Shown piece by piece: positions 57,215 through 64,000 of a stretch of 64,000 nucleotides of DNA. Source of the stretch: SHVZ01 sp041906305 (lineage in GTDB: Bacteria; Pseudomonadota; Alphaproteobacteria; SHVZ01); NCBI GenBank assembly GCA_041906305.1, contig JAYRJL010000007.1, forward strand, positions 186,001-250,000, in the 5' to 3' direction. Position 1 is the first letter of the stretch; each line of letters starts with the position of its first letter. The position numbers were made by a program, and so were the translations under genes. The notes beneath the pieces were generated by a model that had not been told where the DNA came from, ran no database searches, and worked only from the letters and a program-made list of their open reading frames with translations.

Positions 57215-57246
57215 GAAAAAGGGCCCCGCTCCCTGGGAGCGGGGCC
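57215..57246 (-). terminator. Terminator of the small secreted protein gene (perfect 12-bp stem)
   Basis: GGCCCCGCTCCC (57222-57233) and GGGAGCGGGGCC (57235-57246) are perfect inverted copies. On the - strand the hairpin is followed by TTTTT (complement of 57216-57220), so it terminates the gene at 57274-57489. It may also stop + strand transcription from the thiolase gene, 25 bases away. Confidence 0.8.
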
Positions 57247-57273
57247 AGTTCCCACAAGCGAGTTGATCGAACG

Positions 57274-57489
57274 CTACTTCGTGCAGACCGTGGTGGTCTT
57301 CACGCCGGCCTCTGCCTCGGTTTTCGTCTTGTAGACGGTGTTGCCGATCACGACCATCGAGGTCACGGTCGGCTTCTCGGTGACTACGGTGCACTTCTTC
57401 GTCGCGGTGTCCTGCACGATATAGAAGGACTCGGCCGACGCCGACCCGGCGAAAGCGACCAGCAGGGCAAGGGCAAGAACGAATTTCAT
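57274..57489 (-). CDS. Small secreted protein of unknown function
   Basis: A 71-residue protein with a clear Sec signal peptide (MKFVLALALLVAFAGSASAE, cleavage near residue 19). The mature part of ~52 residues is FYIVQDTATKKCTVVTEKPT...NTVYKTKTEAEAGVKTTTVCTK, with two cysteines (in KKCTV and TVCTK) that could form a disulfide in the periplasm. Similar small proteins are common in rhizobial genomes but have no known role. AGAGAGGACGTC precedes the ATG, and it has its own terminator, so it is a monocistronic gene. Confidence 0.75.
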   Translation of the reverse strand: MKFVLALALLVAFAGSASAESFYIVQDTATKKCTVVTEKPTVTSMVVIGNTVYKTKTEAEAGVKTTTVCTK

Positions 57490-57727
57490 GACGTCCTCTC
57501 TTGGCTGATGCGGCTGGCGGCGCGTTGATCCGCCCGTCTCGGGGATCGGTGGAACGGTGGGGACGAAGCCCGTTCCGGCATGCGCCGTCGATGCATTTCG
57601 AACGGGCGGCTTCTCGCTTCGTTCCCGGTTCTTGAACCTACTTTAACTGCCGGGGTGCAGCCCTACCGCGCACGGTACTCACCTATGCTAAAAGACGCCC
57701 TCACTCTTCTTGAACGGCAAGGCGGAC

Positions 57728-58804
57728 ATGCGTCAGCACAAGATCGCGTCGATTCCGGGCGACGGCATCGGCCAGGAAGTCATCACCGCGGGGCTCGAGG
57801 TCCTGGACGTCTGCGCCAAGCGCGACGGCGGCTTCAAGCTCGACGTCACGGCGTTCGACTGGGGCTCGGACTACTACAAGAAGCACGGTGTCATGATGCC
57901 CTCCGACGGGCTCGACCGGCTGAAGCCCCTCGATGCGATCTACTTCGGCGCTGTCGGCGCGCCCGACGTGCCTGATCACGTTACCTTGTGGGGCCTGCGC
58001 CTCGCCATCTGCCAGCCTTTCGATCAGTACGCCAACGTGCGTCCGACGCGCATCCTGCCCGGGATCGAAGGGCCGTTGCGCAACGTCAAGGCCGGCGACC
58101 TCGACTGGGTCATCGTCCGCGAGAACTCGGAAGGCGAGTACGCGGGCCATGGCGGCCGCGCGCACAAGGGCCTGCCTGAGGAGATCGCGACCGAGGTCTC
58201 GATCTTCACCCGCGCCGGCGTCACCCGCATCATGCGCTTCGCCTTCAGGCTGGCGCAGTCGCGGCCGCGCAAGCTCCTGACCGTCGTCACCAAGTCGAAC
58301 GCCCAGCGCCACGGAATGGTGCTGTGGGACGAGATCGCGGCCGAGGTCGCGAAGGAATTCCCGGACGTGAAGTGGGACAAGATGCTGGTCGACGCCATGA
58401 CCATGCGGATGACGCTGAAGCCGCAGTCGATCGACACCGTGGTCGCGACCAACCTCCACGCCGATATCCTTTCGGATCTGGCTGCCGCGCTCGCGGGATC
58501 GCTCGGCATCGCGCCGACGGCGAACCTCAACCCCGAGCGCCAGTTCCCCTCGATGTTCGAGCCGATCCACGGCTCGGCCTTCGACATCACCGGGAAGGGC
58601 ATCGCCAACCCGGTCGGTACCTTCTGGTCGGCGGTGATGATGCTGGAGCATCTCGGCGAGAACGCGGCGGCGACCCGCCTGATGCGCGCGATCGAGCGCG
58701 TGACCGCCGACAAGAAGCTGCACACGCCGGATCTCGGCGGCAACGCCACGACGCGTCAGGTTACAGACGCGGTGTGTCAGGCGCTGCTCGGCGAAAATTT
58801 CTAG
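57728..58804 (+). CDS. Tartrate dehydrogenase / D-malate dehydrogenase family (decarboxylating)
   Basis: A 358-residue beta-decarboxylating dehydrogenase of the isocitrate/isopropylmalate family, closest in pattern to tartrate dehydrogenase / D-malate dehydrogenase (TtuC/DmlA). It has ASIPGDGIGQEVI, VRENSEGEYAGHGGR (substrate loop), TKSNAQRHGMVLW, the metal-binding VVATNLHADILSDL and MFEPIHGSAFDI..GKGIANP. It oxidises D-malate or tartrate with NAD+. ATG 57728, with AAGG 5 bases upstream, is preferred; a TTG at 57710 would add six residues. The GNAT gene follows after 2 bases. Confidence 0.87.
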   Translation: MRQHKIASIPGDGIGQEVITAGLEVLDVCAKRDGGFKLDVTAFDWGSDYYKKHGVMMPSDGLDRLKPLDAIYFGAVGAPDVPDHVTLWGLRLAICQPFDQYANVRPTRILPGIEGPLRNVKAGDLDWVIVRENSEGEYAGHGGRAHKGLPEEIATEVSIFTRAGVTRIMRFAFRLAQSRPRKLLTVVTKSNAQRHGMVLWDEIAAEVAKEFPDVKWDKMLVDAMTMRMTLKPQSIDTVVATNLHADILSDLAAALAGSLGIAPTANLNPERQFPSMFEPIHGSAFDITGKGIANPVGTFWSAVMMLEHLGENAAATRLMRAIERVTADKKLHTPDLGGNATTRQVTDAVCQALLGENF

Positions 58805-58806
58805 CC

Positions 58807-59295
58807 GTGCCGGATCACGTCGTCCGCTTCGCCGCGGAGACCGATGCGGCGATCGTCGCCGACGTGATCCGGGCGATGGACCGGCACTATCGCCCCGATG
58901 CCGTTCTTCGATCGCCCGACGACTATCGGGCGATGGCGTCGTCCACCATTGTTGAGCGCGAAGGCATGCGCTTCGCGATCTGCGTCGGTTCTGACGGCAA
59001 GCCGCTCGGCGTCGCCTGCGTTGCCGTGCTGCGTCCCGGCCGGGACCTGCGAGGCCTGCTCTTCGTGAAGGACCTGTTCGTGAAGGAGGAGGCGAGGGGC
59101 CATGGCATCGGCTCCGCGCTCATGCGCTTCCTGGCGGCCTTCTGTCTCGACCAGGGTATCGCCCGGATCGATCTCGGCACCGATCGGAGCAACGACGGCG
59201 CGCAGCGTCTCTACGACGCGCTCGGGGGCGTGCGGCAGGACAAGGTGGCCTTCACCTTCCCGACCGATGTGCTGAAGAGGCTCGCCGACGGTTGA
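58807..59295 (+). CDS. GNAT family N-acetyltransferase
   Basis: A 162-residue acetyltransferase of the GNAT superfamily. The acetyl-CoA pyrophosphate-binding motif is KDLFVKEEARGHGIGSALMRF (R-G-H-G-I-G, ~100-112), and the C-terminal TDRSNDGAQRLYDALGG is the usual last strand-helix. The acceptor substrate is unknown. The start is GTG 58807, only 2 bases after the dehydrogenase stop, so it is co-transcribed. No ribosome-binding site is evident, which suggests coupling. Its stop lies 3 bases from that of the convergent gene. Confidence 0.8.
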   Translation: MPDHVVRFAAETDAAIVADVIRAMDRHYRPDAVLRSPDDYRAMASSTIVEREGMRFAICVGSDGKPLGVACVAVLRPGRDLRGLLFVKDLFVKEEARGHGIGSALMRFLAAFCLDQGIARIDLGTDRSNDGAQRLYDALGGVRQDKVAFTFPTDVLKRLADG

Positions 59296-59298
59296 AGG

Positions 59299-59796
59299 CT
59301 AAGGCCAGGGATCCTGGCTCGGCGTCATCCCGGCGCGGCGGAAGTAGTCGTCGAAGTTGGTGCCGGGCCCGACCATGCCGTGGACCAGCTTGGTGACCTG
59401 GTACTTCCTGGCCGGGATGGTGAAGGGAGGGCCCTGGGTCTGCGTCGGCTCGGGCAGCACGCAGCGCCAGCCGTCGACCCAGACCAGGGTTTCGCGGAAG
59501 ACCAGCGCCCCGTTGTAGAAGAAGTCGAGGAATGAGGACTGCGCGCGCTTGTCCGGGAAGCGCTGAGACCAGGGGCTCGAATAGTTCCGGTCCTGTACCA
59601 GGCCGAAGCACATGTTGATGCCGACGTCCTTGGCGAAGGTCAGCACCACGTTGTGCTCATGCAGCTCGAAGTCGACGATCCGGTTCGGGCCGCCGCGCAC
59701 CGGGACCACGCGATAGTGGAAGGTCGGCGACTTGTGCACGCGCCAGTCGGCCGGCGCGCTGCCGGCGACCTGGACCACATACTCGTCGAGGCGCAT
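59299..59796 (-). CDS. Protein of unknown function
   Basis: A 165-residue protein that I do not recognise. It has no signal peptide or transmembrane helix, is rich in aromatics (many Trp, Phe, Tyr) and Pro, and looks like a compact beta-rich globular domain (TFHYRVVPVRGGPNRIVDFELHEHN). The conserved-looking parts are GFxxHNVVLTF-like strands and FRETLVWVDGW. It lies 11 bases downstream of another small unknown gene (59808-60119), so the two are probably one operon. Confidence 0.6.
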   Translation of the reverse strand: MRLDEYVVQVAGSAPADWRVHKSPTFHYRVVPVRGGPNRIVDFELHEHNVVLTFAKDVGINMCFGLVQDRNYSSPWSQRFPDKRAQSSFLDFFYNGALVFRETLVWVDGWRCVLPEPTQTQGPPFTIPARKYQVTKLVHGMVGPGTNFDDYFRRAGMTPSQDPWP

Positions 59797-59807
59797 CCCG
59801 GCCGGCG

Positions 59808-60119
59808 TCAGTCGTCGTCGGCGTCGGGCGTCGGGTCGATGTGACCGGCGAGCGCCGAGGCGCGCCCGGCGTCGGTCAGCTTGCAGACCAGCCAGTCCGG
59901 CTTGATCGGGTTGTCGAACCAGGGCTCGGCCCAGCCCTGCTCGATGCAGGCCTTGATGGTGCGCGGATTGATGCGCTGGCCATCGACGTCGAACAGCGGC
60001 AGCTTGCCGCCGGGCTGGTCCAGCCCGCGCTTGAGCCAGCTCATCTGGGCGGCGGTCGGCCGCGGAGTCTGACGCTCGAAATTAACCACCGTCAGCGTCG
60101 CGTCGCGTCGCCGTGACAT
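59808..60119 (-). CDS. Small protein of unknown function, possible winged-helix
   Basis: A 103-residue protein. RPTAAQMSWLKRGLDQPGGKLPLFDVDGQRINPRTIKACIEQGWAEPWF and LVCKLTDAGRASALAG suggest a short winged-helix-like DNA-binding fold (helices plus LTDAGR wing, as in some small regulators), ending in an acidic tail (DPTPDADDD). The N terminus is basic (MSRRRD). It is upstream of the unknown gene at 59299. The assignment is by pattern only. Confidence 0.55.
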   Translation of the reverse strand: MSRRRDATLTVVNFERQTPRPTAAQMSWLKRGLDQPGGKLPLFDVDGQRINPRTIKACIEQGWAEPWFDNPIKPDWLVCKLTDAGRASALAGHIDPTPDADDD

Positions 60120-60217
60120 GAGTGCCCCCCAAGCGTCGACCCCACCCCCGAATCGCCTTCACCGAACCATGAACCTAGGGCTCGGGTCAACGGTCGAAGG
60201 TTCCGGACCGGCGATTT

Positions 60218-60514
60218 TCATGGCCGCGGGGCAGGCGGCCTGTCGAGGAAGGGGGCGACCACCTCGCGCGTCTCCTTGCTCGTCACCACCGGCACGATCT
60301 CGAAGGACATCAGGCCCTCGGCGTTGAGGACCCATTCCTGGAGCAGCCGTGGGTCGTCGCACTCCATCAGCTGGAAGCAGCGATCGAAGTTGGGTTCGAC
60401 CCAGCTGTCGATGTACTTGAGTCCGTCCGGTATGCCGCGGCCGCTGTCGCGCACGCGGCGGTAGACCGGGATCGGGTCCCGGTCCTTGAAGCGCTCGATG
60501 ATCATGAACAGCAT
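60218..60514 (-). CDS. DUF3303 family protein
   Basis: A 98-residue protein of the DUF3303 family, with the typical MLFMIIERFK start, then DGLKYIDSWVEPNFDRCFQLMECDDPRLLQEWV and SFEIVPVVTSKE. Members are small dimeric alpha/beta-barrel-like proteins of unknown role. ATG 60514 has GGGGA 8 bases upstream. It is divergent from the MocR-type gene (57 bases between starts), and may be regulated with it. Confidence 0.8.
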   Translation of the reverse strand: MLFMIIERFKDRDPIPVYRRVRDSGRGIPDGLKYIDSWVEPNFDRCFQLMECDDPRLLQEWVLNAEGLMSFEIVPVVTSKETREVVAPFLDRPPAPRP

Positions 60515-60571
60515 GGCCCGTCCCCAGAAGTTCTTCCGCTCGCCGCCGACGATAGCGAAGCTGATAGGCTG

Positions 60572-62056
60572 ATGGCGATGACCCGCCTTCGTCCCGTCCT
60601 GCTCGACGCGCTCGTCCTCGACCGAACGGACCCGCAAGGTCTCGCGCGGCAGGTCCATGCGGCGCTGCGCGCGATGGTGCTGGACGGCGTGCTGCCGGCG
60701 GGCGCCCGTTTGCCATCGAGCCGGGCGCTGGCCGATGCCTGGGGCATCGCCCGAAATACGGTCGTCGGTGCGCTCGACCGCTTGATCGCGGAAGGGTTGC
60801 TGCTCAGCCGTCAGGGCTCCGGCACCTTCGTCGCCGAGGTCGTCGGGGCGCGAGTGGTCCGGCGCCCGGGGGCGAAAGCGGCTTCGGGGGGATTGTCCGC
60901 GCGCGGCCGTGCGGCGCTCGCCGACGCGATGCTGCAGAGCCAGTACGGGGACCGGCCGCTGGCACCGGACGTGCCCGCGCTCGACCGCTTCCCGATGGAT
61001 CTCTGGCATCGCTCGGTCCTGAGGAGCGCACGCCGCCAGCGGACCGCCCTGCTGCAGAGCATCGACCGGCGCGGCTTCGGCCCCCTGCGCCAGGCGATCG
61101 CGTCGCATGTGGGCCCGGCGCGGGGCGTCATCTGCGCGCCGGAGCAGATCGTGATCCTCTCGAGCACCCGCCAGGCGATCCAGCTCGCGGTGACGCTGCT
61201 GACCGAGCCCGGTGACGCCGCGGCCGTCGAGGAGCCGGGATATCTCGGCGCGCGCCAGATCCTGGGCTCGGGAGGTCTCGAGCTCGCGACGATGCGGGTC
61301 GACAGCGGGGGCGCGGATCCGGAAGAGCTGTCGGGTGTGCGCCTGATCTATCTCACGCCGTCGCACCAATACCCGCTCGGCGTCACGATGAGCCTGAAGC
61401 GGCGGATGGCGGCGCTCGGCGTCGCCGATCGTCTGGGCGCCTGGATCATCGAGGACGACTACGACGGCGAGTTCCAGAACCGCGGCCACCCGGCGCCGTC
61501 GCTGCACGGGCTCTCGGGCGGCGGCCGGGTCATCTATGTCGGCACCTTCTCGAAGGCGATGTTCCCGGCGATCCGGCTCGCCTACCTGGTGGCGCCGCCC
61601 GATCTGGTCGATGCCTTCGCCGCGGTCCGCGTCCGACTCGACGGCGCGACGCAGCTCCACGGCCAGGCAGCGCTCGCCGACTTCATGGAGTCGGGTGCCT
61701 TCGCCGGCCACATCCGGCGCATGCGGGGGCTTTATGCCGAGCGCGAGGAGGCGCTCCTCGACCGTCTGCGCCGGCGCCTCGACGGTGCGCTCGACCTGCC
61801 GGCGCCGGGCGGCGGGCTGCAACTCGCTGCGGCATTCCGGAAGCGGATCGACGATCAGGCGGTGGTCCGCACGCTCGATCCCAGGCTCGCCGCGCCGATG
61901 CCGCTCTCTCGCTACTACCTGAAGGAGCCCGATCCCGGCCTCCTGATGGGCTTCGCCGCTTCGACCGAGCCGGTGATCGCGCGCGCGGTCGACCATCTGG
62001 CGCAGGCGATCGAAAGTGGCCCTAAGCGAAAGCGGCGGACTGGCTCTTCCGCCTGA
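60572..62056 (+). CDS. MocR/PdxR-type regulator (GntR helix-turn-helix fused to an aminotransferase-like domain)
   Basis: A 494-residue MocR-family regulator. The N-terminal GntR winged helix (~20-88; LPSSRALADAWGIARNTVVGALDRLIAEGLL and GSGTFVA) is followed by a fold-type I aminotransferase domain with the PLP-binding Lys328 in YVGTFSKAMFPAIRLAY and the Asp in IIEDDYDGEF. Such regulators sense PLP or an amino donor (PdxR, GabR, TauR). The next gene is a PNPOx-fold flavoprotein 50 bases downstream, and DUF3303 is divergent; either could be its target. A GCTGAT-AG-GCTGAT tandem repeat covers its start (60560-60573). Confidence 0.88.
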   Translation: MAMTRLRPVLLDALVLDRTDPQGLARQVHAALRAMVLDGVLPAGARLPSSRALADAWGIARNTVVGALDRLIAEGLLLSRQGSGTFVAEVVGARVVRRPGAKAASGGLSARGRAALADAMLQSQYGDRPLAPDVPALDRFPMDLWHRSVLRSARRQRTALLQSIDRRGFGPLRQAIASHVGPARGVICAPEQIVILSSTRQAIQLAVTLLTEPGDAAAVEEPGYLGARQILGSGGLELATMRVDSGGADPEELSGVRLIYLTPSHQYPLGVTMSLKRRMAALGVADRLGAWIIEDDYDGEFQNRGHPAPSLHGLSGGGRVIYVGTFSKAMFPAIRLAYLVAPPDLVDAFAAVRVRLDGATQLHGQAALADFMESGAFAGHIRRMRGLYAEREEALLDRLRRRLDGALDLPAPGGGLQLAAAFRKRIDDQAVVRTLDPRLAAPMPLSRYYLKEPDPGLLMGFAASTEPVIARAVDHLAQAIESGPKRKRRTGSSA

Positions 62057-62106
62057 ACCACTTTCCGGGCGACCTTCGGTCCAGAATTGCCCCCAAGGAC
62101 CGTCCG

Positions 62107-62766
62107 ATGACCGATACCGTCGACTTCCCGCCGACCAAGAAGACCAAGGTAAAGCGGCTGCCCGCTCGCGGACACTACGACCGCGCGACCGTGCACGCGA
62201 TCCTCGACGCCGGCGTGATCGCGCATGTCGGCTACGTGATCGACGGGCACCCTTACGTGACACCGACCTCGTTCTGGCGCCACGAGGACCGCGTCTACTG
62301 GCACGGCTCGTCGGCGAGCCGGATGCTGGAGACGATCGAGGGCGGCTCACCGGTGTGCCTGACCGTCAGCCATCTCGACGGCTTCGTGATGGCGCGCTCG
62401 GGCTTCCACCACTCGGTCAACTACCGCGCGGTGATGGCCTTCGGCATGGCCCACAAGGTCACCGACGAGGCCGAGAAGCTGCAGTCGCTGAAGGACTTCT
62501 CCGACCGCCTGTTCCCGGGACGCTGGGAGACGCTGCGCCCGGTGAACAAGCAGGAGATGAAGGCGACGATGGTCCTGAAGATAGATCTTCAGGAATGCTC
62601 GGCCAAGGTCCGCACCGGGCCGCCGGTCGACGACGACGAGGACTACGCGCTGCCGATCTGGGCGGGCGTGCTGCCGGTACGCATGGTCACCGGCGAGCCG
62701 ATCGACGACGCGCGCAACCTTCCGGGCGTGAAGCGGCCCGATCACCTGAACCCGAAGATCTGGTGA
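62107..62766 (+). CDS. Pyridoxamine 5'-phosphate oxidase-fold (NimA-like) flavoprotein
   Basis: A 219-residue FMN-binding split-barrel protein of the NimA/PNPOx-like family. Segments are ILDAGVIAHVGYVIDGHPYVTPTSFW (~36-61), VYWHGSSASRMLETIEGGSPVCLTV, and SGFHHSVNYRAVMAFGMAHKV, which match 5-nitroimidazole-reductase-like and general stress flavoproteins. It is not a true PdxH. It follows a MocR-type regulator on the same strand. The natural substrate is unknown. Confidence 0.85.
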   Translation: MTDTVDFPPTKKTKVKRLPARGHYDRATVHAILDAGVIAHVGYVIDGHPYVTPTSFWRHEDRVYWHGSSASRMLETIEGGSPVCLTVSHLDGFVMARSGFHHSVNYRAVMAFGMAHKVTDEAEKLQSLKDFSDRLFPGRWETLRPVNKQEMKATMVLKIDLQECSAKVRTGPPVDDDEDYALPIWAGVLPVRMVTGEPIDDARNLPGVKRPDHLNPKIW

Positions 62767-62786
62767 CAAAGACGCTCGCTACGCCC

Positions 62787-62893
62787 GGCCCCCACCCTAA
62801 CCCTCCCCCGTCGGCTACGCCGCCGAGGGAGGGGACTCGATTTCGTGCCCCCCTCCCTCGTGCGAAGCGCGGGGGAGGGACGGGGTGGGGGCC
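62787..62893. repeat. Paired-hairpin palindromic repeat element, copy 2
   Basis: About 107 bases bounded by near-perfect inverted ends: GGCCCCCACCCTAACCCTCC from 62787 and its complement ending GGGGTGGGGGCC at 62893. Inside lie two hairpins, CCTCCCCCGTCGGC.../...GGGAGGGG and CCCTCCCTCGTGC GAA GCGCGGGGGAGGG. The layout is that of copy 1 at 18149-18258, including the CCCACCCTAACCCT core. It sits 20 bases after the PNPOx-fold gene and may terminate that transcript. Confidence 0.65.
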
Positions 62894-62971
62894 CGTCGCG
62901 TCGGCGACGGTTGAAGCACTCGATGTCCGCTGTATGTTGACCTTGATCCACTCCCTCCCTGGGATCGCACG

Positions 62972-64000
62972 ATGAACACCCGCTCCGCCGGCCTGTCGCT
63001 GGGCTTCTCCTATGCCGGGCACATCTACTCGCACCTGCTGACGCTGCTGTTCCCGACGCTGGTCCTCTCGATCGGGCCGGAGTGGGGGATGGGGTACGAG
63101 CAGCTGCTGCCGCTGGCGCTCGCCTCGTCCATCCTGTTCGGCGCCGCGGCGCTGCCGGCCGGATGGCTCGGCGACCGCTGGAGCGCCTCGGGCATGATGG
63201 TGATCTTCTTCCTCGGCACCGGCGCGTCCACGATCCTGACCGGCTTCGCCCGCACGCCGCTCGAGCTCGCGATCGGCATGGCCGGCACCGGCCTCTTCGC
63301 CTCGATCTATCACCCGGTCGGCATCGCCTGGCTGGTGCGCAACGCCAAGAACCGGGGCAAGGCGCTCGGCATCAACGGCATTTATGGCTCGATCGGCGTC
63401 GCCGCCGGCCCGCTGGCCGCGGGCATTCTCGCGGACGCGATCTCGTGGCGCATGGCCTTCATCCTACCGGGCATCGCCTGCGTCGCGACCGGCATCGCGA
63501 TGGCGCTGCTGGTGCGCGGTGGCTCGATGATGGAGACCAAGGTCGACGCCAAGGCCGAGGCGCCGGCGACCCGCGACGACATCGTCCGTGCCTTCATCGT
63601 GCTGTCGGTGACGATGGTGTTCTCGGGGCTCATCTACCAGTGCCTGTCGCTGGCGATGCCGAAGGTGTTCTCGGAGCGTGCGCACGAAGTGCTGGGCACC
63701 GGCTCGACCGGCGTTGGCGCGGCGGTCGCCGCGATCTATCTCGGTGCGGGCTTCTGCCAGTACATCGGCGGCTACCTCGCCGACCGCTACTCGAACAAGT
63801 CGATCTACCTGCTGACCTTCCTTCTGCAGGTGCCGGTCTCGGTGCTCCTCGCCGCGGCTACCGGCATTCCGACGATCGCCCTCGCGCTCTCGCTGGCGAT
63901 CATGCAGACGCTGAACGGCCCGTCGGAGTCGATCCTGCTGGCCAAGTACACGCCGGCCAAGTGGCGGGCGACCGCCTTCGGCGCCAAGTTCGTGCTGTCG
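62972..64000 (+). CDS. MFS transporter, truncated by the window end
   Basis: The first 343 residues of a major-facilitator transporter; the frame runs off the right edge. About ten hydrophobic helices are visible. The signature loop between helices 2 and 3 reads GWLGDRWSA, and a second occurs in the other half (GGYLADRYSNK). NGIYGSIGVAAGPLAAGIL resembles MFS helix 5. The ATG at 62972 has only a weak ribosome-binding site. The substrate is unknown. Confidence 0.85.
   Translation, partial: MNTRSAGLSLGFSYAGHIYSHLLTLLFPTLVLSIGPEWGMGYEQLLPLALASSILFGAAALPAGWLGDRWSASGMMVIFFLGTGASTILTGFARTPLELAIGMAGTGLFASIYHPVGIAWLVRNAKNRGKALGINGIYGSIGVAAGPLAAGILADAISWRMAFILPGIACVATGIAMALLVRGGSMMETKVDAKAEAPATRDDIVRAFIVLSVTMVFSGLIYQCLSLAMPKVFSERAHEVLGTGSTGVGAAVAAIYLGAGFCQYIGGYLADRYSNKSIYLLTFLLQVPVSVLLAAATGIPTIALALSLAIMQTLNGPSESILLAKYTPAKWRATAFGAKFVLS

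Noticed and set aside
57490..57727. Possible gene between the small secreted protein and the tartrate/D-malate dehydrogenase
   Set aside because: Open frames here are short, start without ribosome-binding sites, and overlap the likely promoter of both neighbours. I see no coding evidence in the 238 bases.
62787..62893. CRISPR-like array
   Set aside because: The repeats are inverted hairpin units, not direct repeats with unique spacers of constant length, and no cas gene is present.

Overview
The window looks like about 64 kb of a chromosome from a high-GC, metabolically versatile alphaproteobacterium, probably a soil or rhizosphere organism of the Rhizobiales/Rhodospirillales type. The evidence is the GC-rich third codon positions with long antisense shadow frames, GTG/TTG starts, many solute-binding proteins, a protocatechuate cluster, a Rhodopseudomonas-like pim cluster and a FixK/FNR-type box. 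The genus cannot be fixed from the sequence alone. No rRNA, tRNA, CRISPR array, insertion sequence, prophage or plasmid gene was seen. Coding density is very high, with many 1-4 base gene overlaps.

Layout. (1) 1-6.7 kb, + strand: the end of an enolase-superfamily sugar-acid dehydratase; two tandem paralogous family-5 solute-binding proteins, each with its own promoter and terminator; then a proline-iminopeptidase-like hydrolase, a RidA protein and a ceramidase-like protein. (2) 6.7-12.7 kb, - strand: a sensor histidine kinase split by one in-frame stop, two tandem amidases and an Ldh2-type dehydrogenase. (3) 12.8-15.8 kb, + strand: pcaHGBC, converting protocatechuate to beta-ketoadipate enol-lactone. 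(4) 15.8-20.6 kb, - strand: a gamma-glutamyltransferase-like hydrolase, an SDR dehydrogenase, a family-5 binding protein and a GntR/FCD regulator. (5) 20.7-23.3 kb: a UbiX-like flavin prenyltransferase, a channel-like membrane protein, PhzF and a haloacid dehalogenase. (6) 23.4-30.7 kb, + strand: a mannonate-dehydratase-like enzyme and a complete family-5 ABC importer with fused ATPases, ending in a NIPSNAP protein. (7) 30.7-31.0 kb: a FNR/FixK-type box ahead of a 49-residue membrane protein. (8) 31.0-44.2 kb: a peptide-type importer on the - strand, two tandem gamma-glutamyltransferase homologues, a DAO-type flavoprotein and an MmgE/PrpD protein, with a divergent Tat-exported binding protein and a GlxA-type AraC regulator. 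(9) 44.2-57.2 kb: a pimF-A-C-D cluster on the - strand, a divergent IclR regulator with a palindromic operator, livGFHMK and a thiolase (pimB candidate). (10) 57.3-64 kb: a small secreted protein, a tartrate/D-malate dehydrogenase, GNAT, two unknown proteins, DUF3303, a MocR regulator, a PNPOx/NimA-like flavoprotein and a truncated MFS transporter.

Taken together, this is a catabolic region: importers are placed beside intracellular hydrolases (amidases, gamma-glutamyl hydrolases), aromatic ring cleavage and beta-oxidation of dicarboxylic or alicyclic acids. The most notable points are the importer plus tandem cytoplasmic GGT locus, the low-GC patch inside one of those GGTs, the pim/IclR/liv regulon with its operator, the FNR-box microprotein, the nonsense-interrupted kinase, three convergent gene pairs that share one CTAG as both stop codons, and a paired-hairpin repeat.
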